DNA of 64,000 nt from JAMXLO01 sp963794185 (GCA_963794185.1 CAWCDM010000086.1:1-64000), one strand, 5' to 3'; shown: positions 44,269-54,149, numbered from the stretch's first letter. Numbers and translations: made by a program. Notes: a model not told the origin generated them from the sequence alone.

Positions 44269-45135
44269 CTAGACCCAGAAGGCCACGCGACCGCGCGCGC
44301 GCACGAACAACGCCCAGGACACGCCGCACAAGGCAGCGCTGTAGAGTACGGCTGCGATCCAGGTGTCCGCAGATGGTGTCTGCCCGAGCAATGGAGCTCG
44401 CACGATCTCGAGCAGCGCATAGAACGGATTGAACGGCAGCAGCACGACGTGGCGACCAAGCTGCTCCGGCTGCCAGATCACCGGCGTCAGGAAGAAGGCG
44501 ATCATCATGATGCTGCCGATGATCGGCCCGATATCGCGGAAACGCGCACAGAACGCGCCGAGCAACAGGGCCACCGCCAACGCATCGACGCCCCATACCG
44601 CGAGGCCCGGCAGTGCCAGGAACGCATGCCACCCCGGCCAGATCGAGAAGATGATAAATACCCCGACGATCACGACGATATTGTGCGCCAGCACCAAAAC
44701 ATTGCGGACCAGCAGACGCACCGCATGCAACGTAAGCGGCATGCGAACCGCACGGATCATGCCTTCCGCCTGGGTGAAGCAGGTGCTCGCCTCCATCACC
44801 AGCGTGCTGAGGAACCCCCACAACACCTGCGACAAGGCCAGGAACGGCAGATATTCGTGAATGTCCGTGTGGAACAGTGTCGAGTAGAGGAAGCCGAGCG
44901 ACCCCACCATGATCGCGGTCGACAGCGTCAGCCAGAATGGCCCGAGCATCGAGCCGCGATAACGCAGGCGGATGTCCAGCCATCCAAGCGTGCAGGCTAG
45001 GCGCCAAAGGCGCAGGCCATCGGCGATGTCGCGCAGCGCCAGCCGGCTTCCGGCTGCCAGCGACATGTCCCCATTGAGATCGAGCACGTTCGCCCGTCCG
45101 AGGGGATTCAGGCGAGTTTGCATGACGTGGTTCAT
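44269..45135 (-). CDS. ABC-2 permease of a Wzm/KpsM-type polysaccharide exporter
   Basis: An inner-membrane permease of about 288 residues with six hydrophobic segments. The family landmark LDIRLRYRGSMLGPFWLTLS lies near the N-terminus, and the C-terminal part contains ILTPVIW-like FLTPVIWQPEQLGRHVVL and NPFYALLEIVRAPLLG. With the adjacent ATPase it should move a lipid-linked polysaccharide across the inner membrane. The start is unclear (45135, 45123 or 45066), as none has a strong ribosome site. Confidence 0.9.
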   Translation of the reverse strand: MNHVMQTRLNPLGRANVLDLNGDMSLAAGSRLALRDIADGLRLWRLACTLGWLDIRLRYRGSMLGPFWLTLSTAIMVGSLGFLYSTLFHTDIHEYLPFLALSQVLWGFLSTLVMEASTCFTQAEGMIRAVRMPLTLHAVRLLVRNVLVLAHNIVVIVGVFIIFSIWPGWHAFLALPGLAVWGVDALAVALLLGAFCARFRDIGPIIGSIMMIAFFLTPVIWQPEQLGRHVVLLPFNPFYALLEIVRAPLLGQTPSADTWIAAVLYSAALCGVSWALFVRARGRVAFWV

Positions 45136-45228
45136 TTCAGTGCCCAGCCGATAGCTGATCCTCGGGAAAAGGCCAAGTGCCACACGCCAAGTGCCGCACT
45201 GGGAGGTGGCCGCTGATGCCACCGCCGC

Positions 45229-45669
45229 TCATAGGCGCTTGGTCATGTAGACGCGGTCGTAGCCCTTTTGGTTCCCCCGATGCGTCTCGACGAAACCGAT
45301 GCGCCGATAAAGTGCGATGTTCTCGCTCATCAACGCGTGCGTGTAGAGATGGATTTCGCCGAAGCCGCGCCGGCGCGCCTCGGCTTCGGCGAAGCTGATC
45401 AGCGCGCGCCCGAACCCCTTGCCCTGGCTATCGGGCAGCACCGCGATATTGTCGAGCAGCAATCCAGCCGGTCCCTGCTCGAGCACCAGGATACCGACGA
45501 TCCGGCCGTCATCGTCCAGCACCCAGGTCTGCCGGTCTGCAATGCGCTTCGCGTAATTGTCCAGCATCGGCCCGGGCGGCTTGCCGATGCGCGCGACGTA
45601 GTGACCGTACGCCGCATCGACAACGCTGCGCACCGTTTCGGCATCGGCCGACGTCGCAGCCCTTATCAT
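45229..45669 (-). CDS. GNAT family N-acetyltransferase
   Basis: A 146-residue acetyl-CoA-dependent acetyltransferase. Motif A reads IAVLPDSQGKGFGRALISFA (residues about 75-94), binding the pyrophosphate of acetyl-CoA, and motif B reads NIALYRRIGFVET. The substrate is unknown. It begins 10 bases after the stop of ppx on the same strand and is probably cotranscribed with ppk-ppx. Confidence 0.88.
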   Translation of the reverse strand: MIRAATSADAETVRSVVDAAYGHYVARIGKPPGPMLDNYAKRIADRQTWVLDDDGRIVGILVLEQGPAGLLLDNIAVLPDSQGKGFGRALISFAEAEARRRGFGEIHLYTHALMSENIALYRRIGFVETHRGNQKGYDRVYMTKRL

Positions 45670-45679
45670 CGTGACGATG

Positions 45680-47185
45680 TCACGCCGCGAGGTCCGGCGC
45701 GGTTTCCGTCGCGGCTTCCAGTCCGACCGCCTGTGCGAGACGGTCGAGCCGGCGCATCACGCTCTCGCCGGCGAACACGCCGCTGTCCTCCTCGAGGCGC
45801 AGGATCAGGCGACTGCCCGACACACGCAGACCCGTGCCGGCCAGCAAATCGGGCGTGCCGGCGGACAGGGTATAGGCAAGGCGCAACGCGACGCCGAGCA
45901 GCTCCGCACGATGGGTGCTGGACATATCCAGCAGCAGCCGTGCCGTGCGCAGGAACATCGCATCCGACTCGACCTCGTACCGCATGGCGATCGCCATCGC
46001 AAGGAACGCCCGTGCGTAATGGTCCAGCCCGATGCCGGGCTGGCGCAGGACGCGGAGGAAGGCCTGTTCGGCACGGAACTCGGGGTGGTCGTGGCTGCCG
46101 ATATCCGACATCCAGCACGCGGCCTCACGCAGACGGCGCGCTTCCGGCGCCTCCTGCGGGAACAGCGGATCGGTCCAGGCGAACAGGGCGGGCGGCAAGG
46201 CGGGATCGCGTCCTAACCGCGAGGCGTAATCGCGCCCCGCGGCCAGCAGCGGATCCTGCGCCGCGATCTCCGCCGGCATACGCTGCATGAACCAGCCCTC
46301 GCGCAGGCCGCTGGCGCTGAACACGACCCGCCGCACGCCGGTGGCCCGCAACACGCGACGCAACGACACGGCGGCGAACGGCAGATCATCGATGCGTCGG
46401 CGCGACAGCCCCGGCAGTCGCTCGAGCGCGCGACGTCCCGCACCCGCTATCACGCCGGTCAGGTCGCGGGCTTCCTCGCGGCCGATCGTGTAGTGGTGCA
46501 CCATCTGCAGCGGATAGCCGGTCTGCGCCATGTGGATGCGTGCCAATGCCCGCCACGCGCCGCCGACCAAATAGAGGTCGCGGTTCGCCCCCTCGGCGAG
46601 CCACGGCACCGTGGCAAGATCGGCATCCGCGATCACGCGTGCGCGCACCGGGTCGCCGCCGGCACGCTCCGCGAGCCTTATCGCGCCCAGGCTCAGTGTG
46701 TGGGATGCGCCGCGCGTTCCGTCGTCGAGCCTCACGAGTTCGAGCGACCCGCCGCCGATATCGGCCAGGATGCCATCCGCCGACGGGATGCCGCACAGCA
46801 CGCCCATGGCGGAATATTCCGCCTCCGCCAGACCCGACAGCACGCGGATCGGCACGTCCGGCATGCGCGATTGCAGCCGGGCGACAAACTCCGCACCGTT
46901 CGTGGCGTCGCGCACCGCCGCGGTCGCCAGCACCTCGAACGGGTGCGCGCCCATCGCCCGGGCCACCGCGTGATAGCGGTGCATCACGGTGAAAGCCTGA
47001 TTCATCCCTTCTTCGTTCAGCCGTCCGGTGGCCTGCAGCCCGCGGCCAAGCCGCAGCACCGCCTTCTCGTTGAAGATCGCCACCGGATTGCGGCAGCGCC
47101 CCTCATAGACGACCAAGCGGACCGAGTTCGATCCCAGATCGACCACCGCACAGCGTGGCGTGTCGGCGGGTGGCCTGTACGGCAT
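45680..47185 (-). CDS. ppx: Exopolyphosphatase / guanosine pentaphosphate phosphohydrolase
   Basis: A 501-residue enzyme of the ASKHA fold. Phosphate-binding loops VVDLGSNSVRLVVYE (near residue 14) and ILADIGGGSLELV (near 140) and the RVLSGLAEAEYSAMG segment identify the Ppx/GppA family. The C-terminal half is the HD-like helical domain of the long form. It lies 4 bases after the ppk stop, so polyphosphate synthesis and breakdown are encoded together. Confidence 0.95.
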   Translation of the reverse strand: MPYRPPADTPRCAVVDLGSNSVRLVVYEGRCRNPVAIFNEKAVLRLGRGLQATGRLNEEGMNQAFTVMHRYHAVARAMGAHPFEVLATAAVRDATNGAEFVARLQSRMPDVPIRVLSGLAEAEYSAMGVLCGIPSADGILADIGGGSLELVRLDDGTRGASHTLSLGAIRLAERAGGDPVRARVIADADLATVPWLAEGANRDLYLVGGAWRALARIHMAQTGYPLQMVHHYTIGREEARDLTGVIAGAGRRALERLPGLSRRRIDDLPFAAVSLRRVLRATGVRRVVFSASGLREGWFMQRMPAEIAAQDPLLAAGRDYASRLGRDPALPPALFAWTDPLFPQEAPEARRLREAACWMSDIGSHDHPEFRAEQAFLRVLRQPGIGLDHYARAFLAMAIAMRYEVESDAMFLRTARLLLDMSSTHRAELLGVALRLAYTLSAGTPDLLAGTGLRVSGSRLILRLEEDSGVFAGESVMRRLDRLAQAVGLEAATETAPDLAA

Positions 47186-47189
47186 GCGG

Positions 47190-49445
47190 TCAGTCCTGGT
47201 TCACCCGGTCCGGTCGCCGGTGGTTGCCCAGCGGCGCGGCGAAGGTCGGGCCGTGCAGCGCAGAGCCGCGGCCCGACAGCGACGGGTTGGTCATGAAGTA
47301 GTCATGCGCGGACACCGGCTTCTTGCCGACGGCGACGCGTCGCCACAGTCCGTCGCTGCGTAGCTCCCAGGATTGCATCGAGTCCTTCAGATTCGTGACC
47401 ATGATCTGATCCAGCACCTGCGCGTGCACGGTGGGATTGTGGATCGGCACCAGGGTCTCCACGCGCCAGTCCATGTTGCGCACCATCCAGTCGGCCGAGC
47501 TGATATAGACGCGCGCATGCCGGCTCGGCAGCGGATGGCCGTTGCCGAACACGCAGATGCGGCTGTGCTCCAGGAAGCGGCCGACGATCGACTTGATGCG
47601 GATGTTGTCCGACAGCCCGGGAACGCCCGGCCGCAGGCAGCAGATGCCGCGCACCACGCCCATGACCTTCACGCCGGCGCGCGAGGCATCGTACAGCAGA
47701 TCGATCAGCGTCTCGTCGACCAGCGAGTTCAGCTTCAGCCAGATGCCGGCCGGCTTGCCGGCATGGGCGAAGGCGATCTCCCTTTTGATCAGGTCGCCCA
47801 GCACTGTGCGCGTCGTCAGCGGGCTGAATGCGAGCGCGTCCATCAGTTCGGGCCGGGCATAGCCGGTCATGTAGTTGAACAGCCTGGCGGCGTCGCGCGT
47901 CAGGTCGCGGTCGGTGGTGAAGAATGACAGGTCGGTGTAGATGCGCGCGGTGATCGGATGGTAGTTGCCGGTGCCGAAATGCGCATAGGAGCGCACGCCG
48001 GAACCCTCGCGCCGCACGACGAGTGACAGCTTTGCATGCGTCTTCAGTTCCGCGAAGCCGTACACCACCTGCACGCCGGCGGCTTCCAGCGTTCGCGCCA
48101 GACGGATGTTCATCTCCTCGTCGAAGCGCGCGCGCAGCTCGATGACCGCCGTGACGAATTTGCCGGCTTCCGCGGCCTCGATCAGCGCCTTCACGATCGG
48201 ACTGTCGCGACTGGTGCGATACAGCGTCTGCTTCACCGCAATGACGTTCGGGTCCTGCGCGGCCTGGCGCAGGAACTGCACCACCACATCGAAGCTCTCG
48301 AACGGATGGTGGACGATGATGTCCTTGGCGCGGATCGCGGCGAAGCAGTCGCCGCCGAAGTCGCGGATGCGTTCGGGGAAGCGCGGGGTGTAGGGCGGGA
48401 AAAGGAGATCCGGCCGGTCATCGACGATCAGCTGTCGCAGGTCCGCCACACCGAGGATACCGTCGGCGATGTGCGTCTCGTCGGGATTCGCATCGAGTTC
48501 GGCGGCGATCAGGGCTCGCAGGTCCTCGGGCATGCAGGCGTCCATCCCGAGATGGATGACCACGCCGCGCCGGCGCCGCTTCAGCGCGCTTTCGTACGAA
48601 CGGACAAGGTCCTCGGCCTCTTCCTCGAACTCGACGTCGGTGTCGCGGATCAGCCGGAACCGTCCCTGCCCCGCGATGCGAAAGCCCGGGAACATCCGGT
48701 CGAGGAACAGGCCGAGCAGGTCCTCCAGCATGACGAAGCGGATCGGCCCGCCGCTGGCGCCCGGCAACCGGATGAACCGCTCGACCTGGCTCGGCAGCGG
48801 CAACAGGGCGCGCATGCCCTGGCCGTCCTCCTCGCGGACCAGCAGCAGCGCCATCACCAGGCCCATGTTGGGGATGAACGGGAACGGATGCGCCGGGTCG
48901 ATCGCAAGCGGGGTCAGCACCGGGAACACGCGCTCCATGAACCAGGCGTCCAGCCATCTGACGTTCTCGGCAGACAGGGTCTCGGGCTCGCAGACCTCGA
49001 TGCCGGACTCGCGCAGCAGGCCGCGCAACTCACGCCAGACACGCTGCTGCTCGGCGAGCAACGCCTCGGCGCGGAGCTTGATCTCGGCAAGCTGCTGCGC
49101 CGGCGTCCGCCCGTCCGGCGAGACCGCGGTGACGCCGGCCTTCGCCTGGCCGATCAGGCCGGCGACACGCACGGAGTAGAATTCGTCGAGGTTGGACGCG
49201 GCGATCGAGACGAAGCGCACGCGCTCCAGCAGGGGGTGCCGGGTGTTCTCGGCTTCCTCCACCACACGGTGATTGAAATCGAGCCAGGAAAGCTCCCGGT
49301 TGATGAAACGGTCGGGGCTGTCCGGCGCGATCGACGGCGGGCCGGATGCTGACGGCTCGGCGGACTGGGTGCCGGGCGGCCGGACAAGCAGGTCCACCGC
49401 GCCGCCACCGCGCGCCACGGACTGACGTGCGGACAACTTGTTCAT
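47190..49445 (-). CDS. ppk: Polyphosphate kinase 1
   Basis: A 751-residue enzyme that makes polyphosphate from ATP. Seen are the N-terminal domain (FINRELSWLDFNHRV), the kinase-like body and the two phospholipase-D-like C-terminal domains. The latter include KTHAKLSLVVRREGSG with the phospho-accepting His and SRHARVYISSADWM with the second active-site His. The ATG at 49445 is the start used, with the family-typical region beginning about 45 residues in. It is paired with ppx. Confidence 0.97.
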   Translation of the reverse strand: MNKLSARQSVARGGGAVDLLVRPPGTQSAEPSASGPPSIAPDSPDRFINRELSWLDFNHRVVEEAENTRHPLLERVRFVSIAASNLDEFYSVRVAGLIGQAKAGVTAVSPDGRTPAQQLAEIKLRAEALLAEQQRVWRELRGLLRESGIEVCEPETLSAENVRWLDAWFMERVFPVLTPLAIDPAHPFPFIPNMGLVMALLLVREEDGQGMRALLPLPSQVERFIRLPGASGGPIRFVMLEDLLGLFLDRMFPGFRIAGQGRFRLIRDTDVEFEEEAEDLVRSYESALKRRRRGVVIHLGMDACMPEDLRALIAAELDANPDETHIADGILGVADLRQLIVDDRPDLLFPPYTPRFPERIRDFGGDCFAAIRAKDIIVHHPFESFDVVVQFLRQAAQDPNVIAVKQTLYRTSRDSPIVKALIEAAEAGKFVTAVIELRARFDEEMNIRLARTLEAAGVQVVYGFAELKTHAKLSLVVRREGSGVRSYAHFGTGNYHPITARIYTDLSFFTTDRDLTRDAARLFNYMTGYARPELMDALAFSPLTTRTVLGDLIKREIAFAHAGKPAGIWLKLNSLVDETLIDLLYDASRAGVKVMGVVRGICCLRPGVPGLSDNIRIKSIVGRFLEHSRICVFGNGHPLPSRHARVYISSADWMVRNMDWRVETLVPIHNPTVHAQVLDQIMVTNLKDSMQSWELRSDGLWRRVAVGKKPVSAHDYFMTNPSLSGRGSALHGPTFAAPLGNHRRPDRVNQD

Positions 49446-49613
49446 GGCCCTGACCCTACAGCAGACACCTGGTATCCGGCGAGGGGGACGGCGCGGCGCC
49501 GGAAAAAAGCATTCCGCTCTCTTGCAGGAGGGGGCAGGGGAGTGGTTCGCACACGTACCGACCCCCCACAGCCCCATCCCGCAAGGGGAGGTGGAGTATT
49601 GAATTGTAATTGC

Positions 49614-50306
49614 TTATCCTGATTCCTCTGCGGACGGTGAAGGCCCTGTCATATCGGCCAGTGCCGATGCGGCCAGCGCTCTCGTGATGGCTGAACCGAC
49701 GGCGAGCTGGGCCTCATCCAGTCGCTCCACCGCCTCGCGCAACGACGCAGGCGTCCGCGGCAGACGGCGCAACAGCCACTCGTGTACCACCTCCGGCACG
49801 ACGAGTTGACGCTGCTTGACCAGCCGGACCAGCAGCGCACGCAACAGCTCATCGTCCGGCGCGCCGATCTCGACAGCGCTGACAGCGCGAAGCCGGCTGG
49901 CGAGGTCGGGGAGGCAAGTGTCCCATCGGGAAGGCGGGGCGCGGCCGGCCATAAGCACCGGCAGACCGGCCTCGAACGCGGCGTTCAGCAGATGCAGCAT
50001 TGCCGCCTCGTCCGCGGTTTCATCGGCCTCGTCGAGCGCGACCCCGCCGCACATGGGCAGCTCCAGCAGGCCGCGCAGCGTCGGCCCGGCCAACAGGACC
50101 GCGCCGGTACGTTCGGCCCAAATGTGCATCAGATGAGTCTTGCCGTTGCCCGCCTCGCCCCAGAGTGCCAGGCGCCGGTTGGGCCAGTCCTGGGTTCGCG
50201 CAAGCCAGGTCAGCGCGGCCGCGTTGCACGGCGCATGCAGGAAATCCGCCGCGACCAATCGCTGCGTCAGCGGGAGCTTCAGGATCAGTTGGCCTGCGGG
50301 ATGCAC
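49614..50306 (-). CDS. hdaA: DnaA-homologous regulatory protein HdaA/Hda
   Basis: A 230-residue AAA+ protein that helps inactivate DnaA-ATP after replication starts. The N-terminal QLILKLP is a beta-clamp-binding motif. Walker A is LWGEAGNGKTHL (near residues 48-59), Walker B GGVALDEADE, and the C-terminal part resembles the DnaA AAA+ lid. The DnaA DNA-binding domain is absent. GTG 50306 is chosen so that the clamp motif lies at the extreme N-terminus, as in the family. Confidence 0.9.
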   Translation of the reverse strand: MHPAGQLILKLPLTQRLVAADFLHAPCNAAALTWLARTQDWPNRRLALWGEAGNGKTHLMHIWAERTGAVLLAGPTLRGLLELPMCGGVALDEADETADEAAMLHLLNAAFEAGLPVLMAGRAPPSRWDTCLPDLASRLRAVSAVEIGAPDDELLRALLVRLVKQRQLVVPEVVHEWLLRRLPRTPASLREAVERLDEAQLAVGSAITRALAASALADMTGPSPSAEESG

Positions 50307-50350
50307 GGCGCTACTCCGCTCTCCGGGGCGCGTCGCAGTCAAGCACGGCG

Positions 50351-51277
50351 TCAGCTGGCGCCGTTCCTCGCCGGACCCAGCTCGACGATGTCCCAGATGC
50401 CCGAGGCGTTGCGACAGCCGGTGCCCTGCAAACTGTAGGCGCGTCCAGCCGCCCGGATGTGCTCGGTGAAGTCGCGGCACCAGCCATACTGCTCGGATCG
50501 CACTGTCCTGACTGGCAGCACATCGCCGTCGTCACCCGTCGCGGGATCGTTCCAGGACACTGCGTCGCCGCTTAGGTCCTGCTCCAGGGCCTGCTGAATT
50601 CTGACGACGCGCAGGCGGAGGGCGCTGTCCGGCAGTGCCGGCTCGGCGGTGGTGTAGTCGATGAGTTCGACCTGCTGCGCCTGCCTCTCGCCCGTCCGCT
50701 CATCGCGGCGGACGTAGAAGCCGATTTCCGGCGCGTAGTAGAAGCTGCGCTGAACCACGGAACTGCCTGGCGCGCCGGGCTGTTCGGTCATCGAACAATC
50801 CACTCGCCAGGTGTTGAACGCGCCCGCTGAGGTTTCCAGGTGGGCCGTACCCGACACATCGCACCGCCAGTTCTCATGCACCGTGACGGGACCGGTGCCG
50901 GTCAGCGGCCGAACCGTGCGGGTAGCGCCAAACACCACGCTCTTGCCCGGCTGCAGCGGAAACAACAGTGGCGGCGAGGCCGAGATCCGCCGCTCGCCTT
51001 GGCCCGACGCATCGGCCCAGGCGAGGCTGGGCAGCAGCACATCATGCGAGGTGACGTAGGTGCCGCTACTCCCGCGCCATCGGACCGTGTCGCGGTCGAT
51101 GGCAACCACGCTCTCGGTAGCGCCGTCACTGAACCGATAGGAATCGCCGACACTGTATTCGGGAACCGGCGCCACCGGCAATCGTCCCGGGTCTGCTGGC
51201 TGCTTCGAACCGCAGCCAGCCTGCAGGATCAGCAGGCCGATCAGGCAGCAAACCGAGGCGGGTGCACGGCTGAGCAT
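50351..51277 (-). CDS. Predicted lipoprotein with surface-antigen-like C-terminus
   Basis: A 308-residue lipoprotein: residues 1-21 form a signal with lipobox LQAG-C22. The middle part is beta-rich and unassigned (YSVGDSYRFSDG, VYTSHDVLL-like TYVTSHDVLLPSLAW). The C-terminus has YGWCRDFTEHIRAAGRAYSL followed by a second Cys and WDIVEL, resembling the 17-kDa surface-antigen type of alphaproteobacteria. It is outer-membrane or periplasmic by inference. It lies upstream of hdaA on the same strand and divergent from the Gly-rich gene. Confidence 0.8.
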   Translation of the reverse strand: MLSRAPASVCCLIGLLILQAGCGSKQPADPGRLPVAPVPEYSVGDSYRFSDGATESVVAIDRDTVRWRGSSGTYVTSHDVLLPSLAWADASGQGERRISASPPLLFPLQPGKSVVFGATRTVRPLTGTGPVTVHENWRCDVSGTAHLETSAGAFNTWRVDCSMTEQPGAPGSSVVQRSFYYAPEIGFYVRRDERTGERQAQQVELIDYTTAEPALPDSALRLRVVRIQQALEQDLSGDAVSWNDPATGDDGDVLPVRTVRSEQYGWCRDFTEHIRAAGRAYSLQGTGCRNASGIWDIVELGPARNGAS

Positions 51278-51397
51278 GCGAATTCATATCGCGGCTTGCG
51301 CGAATTTTTGATGCAATCCATTGTGAGGAGGCCTCGTGCGTGGAAACCGTATCGAAAGTCGCACGTTGTCGTTGCGCAGTTTCTCTTGGGGGAAACC

Positions 51398-52437
51398 ATG
51401 CCAACCACCGTCCAAATCCAATCCGGTCTGATCGCTGGCTCCCACCGCCGCACGGTGGTGCGTGCTTTGCTGACAGGTTTCGCGGCCGGACTTCTTGTCG
51501 CGACGCCTCTCAGGATCGCTCCGTCGCGCTTTGCGCTCATCAGTGACACTGCGGACGCCCGCGGTGGAGGCGGTGGCGGCGGCGGTGCAGGTGGCGGCGG
51601 TGCAGGTGGCGGCGGTGCAGGTGGCGGCGGTGCAGGTGGCGGCGGTGCAGGTGGCGGTGCGGTGGCGGCGGCGGTCACGGCGGTGGTGGCGGCAACGCCG
51701 GCGGTGGCGGCGGCAACGCCGGTGGTGGTGGCGGTGGCAACGCCGGTGGTGGCGGCGGCAACGCCGGCGGTGGCGGCGGCAACGCCGGTGGCGGCGGCGG
51801 CAACGCCGGCGGTGGCGGCAATGCCGGCGGTGGCGGCGGCAACGCCGGCGGTGGCGGCGGCAATGCCGGCGGCGGTGGCGGCAACGCCGGCGGTGGCGGC
51901 GGCAATGCCGGTGGCGGCAGCGGCGGTGGCGGCAACGCCGGCGGTGGCGGCGGCAACGCCGGCGGTGGCGGCGGCAACGCCGGCGGTGGTGGCGGCAATG
52001 CCGGTGGTGGTGGCGGCAATGCCGGTGGCGGTGGCGGCAACGCCGGCGGTGGCGGCGGCAATGCCGGCGGTGGTGGTGGCGGCAATGCCGGCGGTGGTGG
52101 CGGCAATGCCGGCGGCGGTGGCGGCAACGCCGGCGGTGGTGGCGGCAATGCCGGTGGCGGTGGCGGCAATGCCGGCGGTGGCGGCGGCAACGCCGGCGGT
52201 GGTGGCGCTCAGGCTGGTGGCGGCCAAGGTGGTGGCGGCGCCGGGGCAGCTTCTGGCACGGCCGGCGCCGGAGCGAGTGGAACCGGTTCGGGGGCTGCGG
52301 GCACCGAAGGAGGCGCCAGCACGTTCGACGGTCGTCTCGCTCCCAGCCACTCGAGCGGCATCGCAACGATGGCGGTGAGTCCGCCCCTGTCGCGCTCGCA
52401 GGAGCGGGACCTCATCGTGCGTGGATGGGCGCGCTGA
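51398..52437 (+). pseudogene. Gly-Asn-Ala repeat (PGRS-like) exported protein, frameshifted
   Basis: The ATG at 51398 opens a frame with a signal-like start (HRRTVVRALLTGFAAGLLVA) and then GGGGAGGGGAGGGG. Near 51660 one base appears to be missing (GGTGC-GGTGGC against the repeated GGTGCAGGTGGC). In the frame after that point the gene reads a long tract of G5-N-A units. It then ends sensibly as STFDGRLAPSHSSGIATMAV and SQERDLIVRGWAR before the stop at 52437. The given frame instead reads Ala/Val/Thr/Pro. The Gly-rich frame has codons and an ending that look real. Function unknown; such tracts occur in surface proteins. Confidence 0.7.
51690..52205 (+). repeat. 21-bp tandem repeat encoding GGGGGNA units
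   Basis: More than twenty copies of a 21-base unit (GGCGGCAACGCCGGCGGTGGC, given here only as one unit in words: five Gly codons, Asn, Ala) with some units of 18 or 24 bases. GGC/GGT and AAC/AAT alternations show the copies have diverged slightly. Such arrays are prone to slippage and to assembly error. Confidence 0.85.
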
Positions 52438-52470
52438 TCCCGTCAGGCCGACCGGATCCCTCGAATGCCG

Positions 52471-52881
52471 TCAGTCTCGGTCGGACGAGCGCATCCGGTC
52501 CACGCTCCAGGCGCCGCCGCCGGCAACGAAGAAGTAGAGAAAGATGAAGCAATAGAGGATCGCCGCATCGCCTTGGTTGGCCAGAGGAAAGAATCCCCGC
52601 GGGAAATGCGAGTAGAAGTAGGCGATCGCCATCTCGCCGGACATGATGAACGCGACCGTGCGGGTGAACAGGCCCAAGGCGAGCAGCAGGCCGCCAAACG
52701 TCTCGATGACGCCGGCAAACCAATAGAGGGTGAACATCCCGGGCGTGCCGCCCTGGGCCGGGACCGGGAAGCTGAACAGCTTGGACAGGCCGTGCTCCAT
52801 GAACAGCAGACCCACCACGATCCTTACGATGCTGAGGACGTGCGGCCGCCAGTCATCCATCTGTCTTGCGAGTGCCGGCAT
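52471..52881 (-). CDS. DoxX family membrane protein
   Basis: A 136-residue protein with four membrane segments. DoxX landmarks are LSIVRIVVGLLFMEHGLSKL (residues about 18-37), FAGVIETFGGLLLALGLFTR and GEMAIAYFYSHFPRGFFPLA. DoxX proteins are small quinone- or redox-associated membrane proteins with no settled reaction. A strong GGAGGAG lies upstream of the ATG at 52881. Confidence 0.9.
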   Translation of the reverse strand: MPALARQMDDWRPHVLSIVRIVVGLLFMEHGLSKLFSFPVPAQGGTPGMFTLYWFAGVIETFGGLLLALGLFTRTVAFIMSGEMAIAYFYSHFPRGFFPLANQGDAAILYCFIFLYFFVAGGGAWSVDRMRSSDRD

Positions 52882-52982
52882 CGGTTGATTTCTCCTCCCT
52901 TGGTGCGGCGAATTGAACGTTCGCACAACCGTGAGTTTAAGCCATCTCGCGCAGCCGGCGCCAGACGGGCCGGCACATGCGT

Positions 52983-54149
52983 CTATCGTTTGCTCGGCGG
53001 ATCCAGGTAGAGCGGGCTGGCGAGGTATCGGCGCAGCCAGAAGCGGCACAACACCCCGATGGTCGCTGCGATCGGCACAGCGAGCATGACGCCGAGAAAG
53101 CCAAACGCCGCGCCGCCGGCAAACAAGGCGAAGATCACCCAGACCGCCGGCAATTCCACCCGGTCGCCCAGAAAGCGCGGGTAGATCACGTAGCCTTCCA
53201 GGACCTGTCCGACAACGAGCACGGCGCCCACGACGATAACGCCCCGCCAATGCGGGAACTGCGCCAGCGCCAGTCCGACCGCGGTTATGCCGCCGGTGAT
53301 CGATCCGACATAGGGGATGAACGACAGCAATCCCGCCGCCATGCCCACGATCAGGCCGAGATCGAGCCCGGCCACGGTCAGCGCCGAGGCGTAATAGAGC
53401 GCGAGGATCAGGCAGCACAGGGCCTGGCCGCGCACCCAGGCCGAGAGGATGCGGTCGACCTCGCGTGCCTGGGCGCGGATCACGTCGGCGTAACGATATG
53501 GCAGCCAGGAATTGACCATGCCGATGATCCGCGGCCAGTCGCGCAACAGGTAGAACCCGACGACGGGCGTCACCACGGCGAGGGTCAGCACATTGAAGAT
53601 CGCGAAGCCGGCGCCGGTGACGCCGGTCAGGGCCGTGGCCAGGAAGCTCAGCATGTTGCCGGCCTGGCTGCTGACCAGGTCGCGCAGCTTGTCGTTCACC
53701 ACGTCGGAGCCGAAATTCGTCTGCAGGTCCATGATGACCTCGCTCGCCCACCGCTGCAGCAACTGCACGTATTGCGGGATGCGGCCGAGCAGCAGGCCGA
53801 TCTGCTGCAGGATCAGCGGGTAAAGCAGCAGCGCGAACAGCAGGACTCCGGCCAGCAGGGCCAGAATCACCAGCAGGGCCGCGATGCCGCGACCCAGGCC
53901 GAGCCGCGTCAGCCGCGTGGTCGGCGGATCGAGCACATAGGCGATGCCCGCCGCCGCCACGAACGGCGCCAGGACCGAGGCGAACAGTTGCAGCGCCAGC
54001 CAGGCCACGACCAGCAGGCCGACCACCAGCGCAACCCGTTGGCCGCGGGTCGCATGGCCCGACAGCGGCGCCGATGTCTCCGGCAGCCAGGACCGGCGCT
54101 CGACAGGTGTGGGCGATTCGGGCGGCGGGAGTTCGACGCCGTCGTTCAT
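52983..54149 (-). CDS. AI-2E family (PerM-like) permease
   Basis: A 388-residue inner-membrane protein of the AI-2 exporter/PerM superfamily with about eight membrane segments. The typical C-terminal landmarks GLLSFIPYVGSITGGITAVG, quoted as SFIPYVGSITGG, and VLEGYVIYPRFLGDRVELPA are present. The N-terminal 35 residues are Pro-rich and cytoplasmic. Its ATG overlaps the stop of the CDP-alcohol transferase by 4 bases, indicating translational coupling. The substrate is not known. Confidence 0.92.
   Translation of the reverse strand: MNDGVELPPPESPTPVERRSWLPETSAPLSGHATRGQRVALVVGLLVVAWLALQLFASVLAPFVAAAGIAYVLDPPTTRLTRLGLGRGIAALLVILALLAGVLLFALLLYPLILQQIGLLLGRIPQYVQLLQRWASEVIMDLQTNFGSDVVNDKLRDLVSSQAGNMLSFLATALTGVTGAGFAIFNVLTLAVVTPVVGFYLLRDWPRIIGMVNSWLPYRYADVIRAQAREVDRILSAWVRGQALCCLILALYYASALTVAGLDLGLIVGMAAGLLSFIPYVGSITGGITAVGLALAQFPHWRGVIVVGAVLVVGQVLEGYVIYPRFLGDRVELPAVWVIFALFAGGAAFGFLGVMLAVPIAATIGVLCRFWLRRYLASPLYLDPPSKR

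Noticed and set aside
51675..52190. Antisense frame of pure Pro/Ala/Leu repeats and other long frames in the Gly-rich array
   Set aside because: Any frame of a GC-rich 21-base tandem repeat stays open; the sense frame with GGGGGNA units and a sensible ending is the likely one.
51690..52205. Regular repeats as a CRISPR array
   Set aside because: The units are contiguous with no unique spacers and encode a simple peptide repeat.
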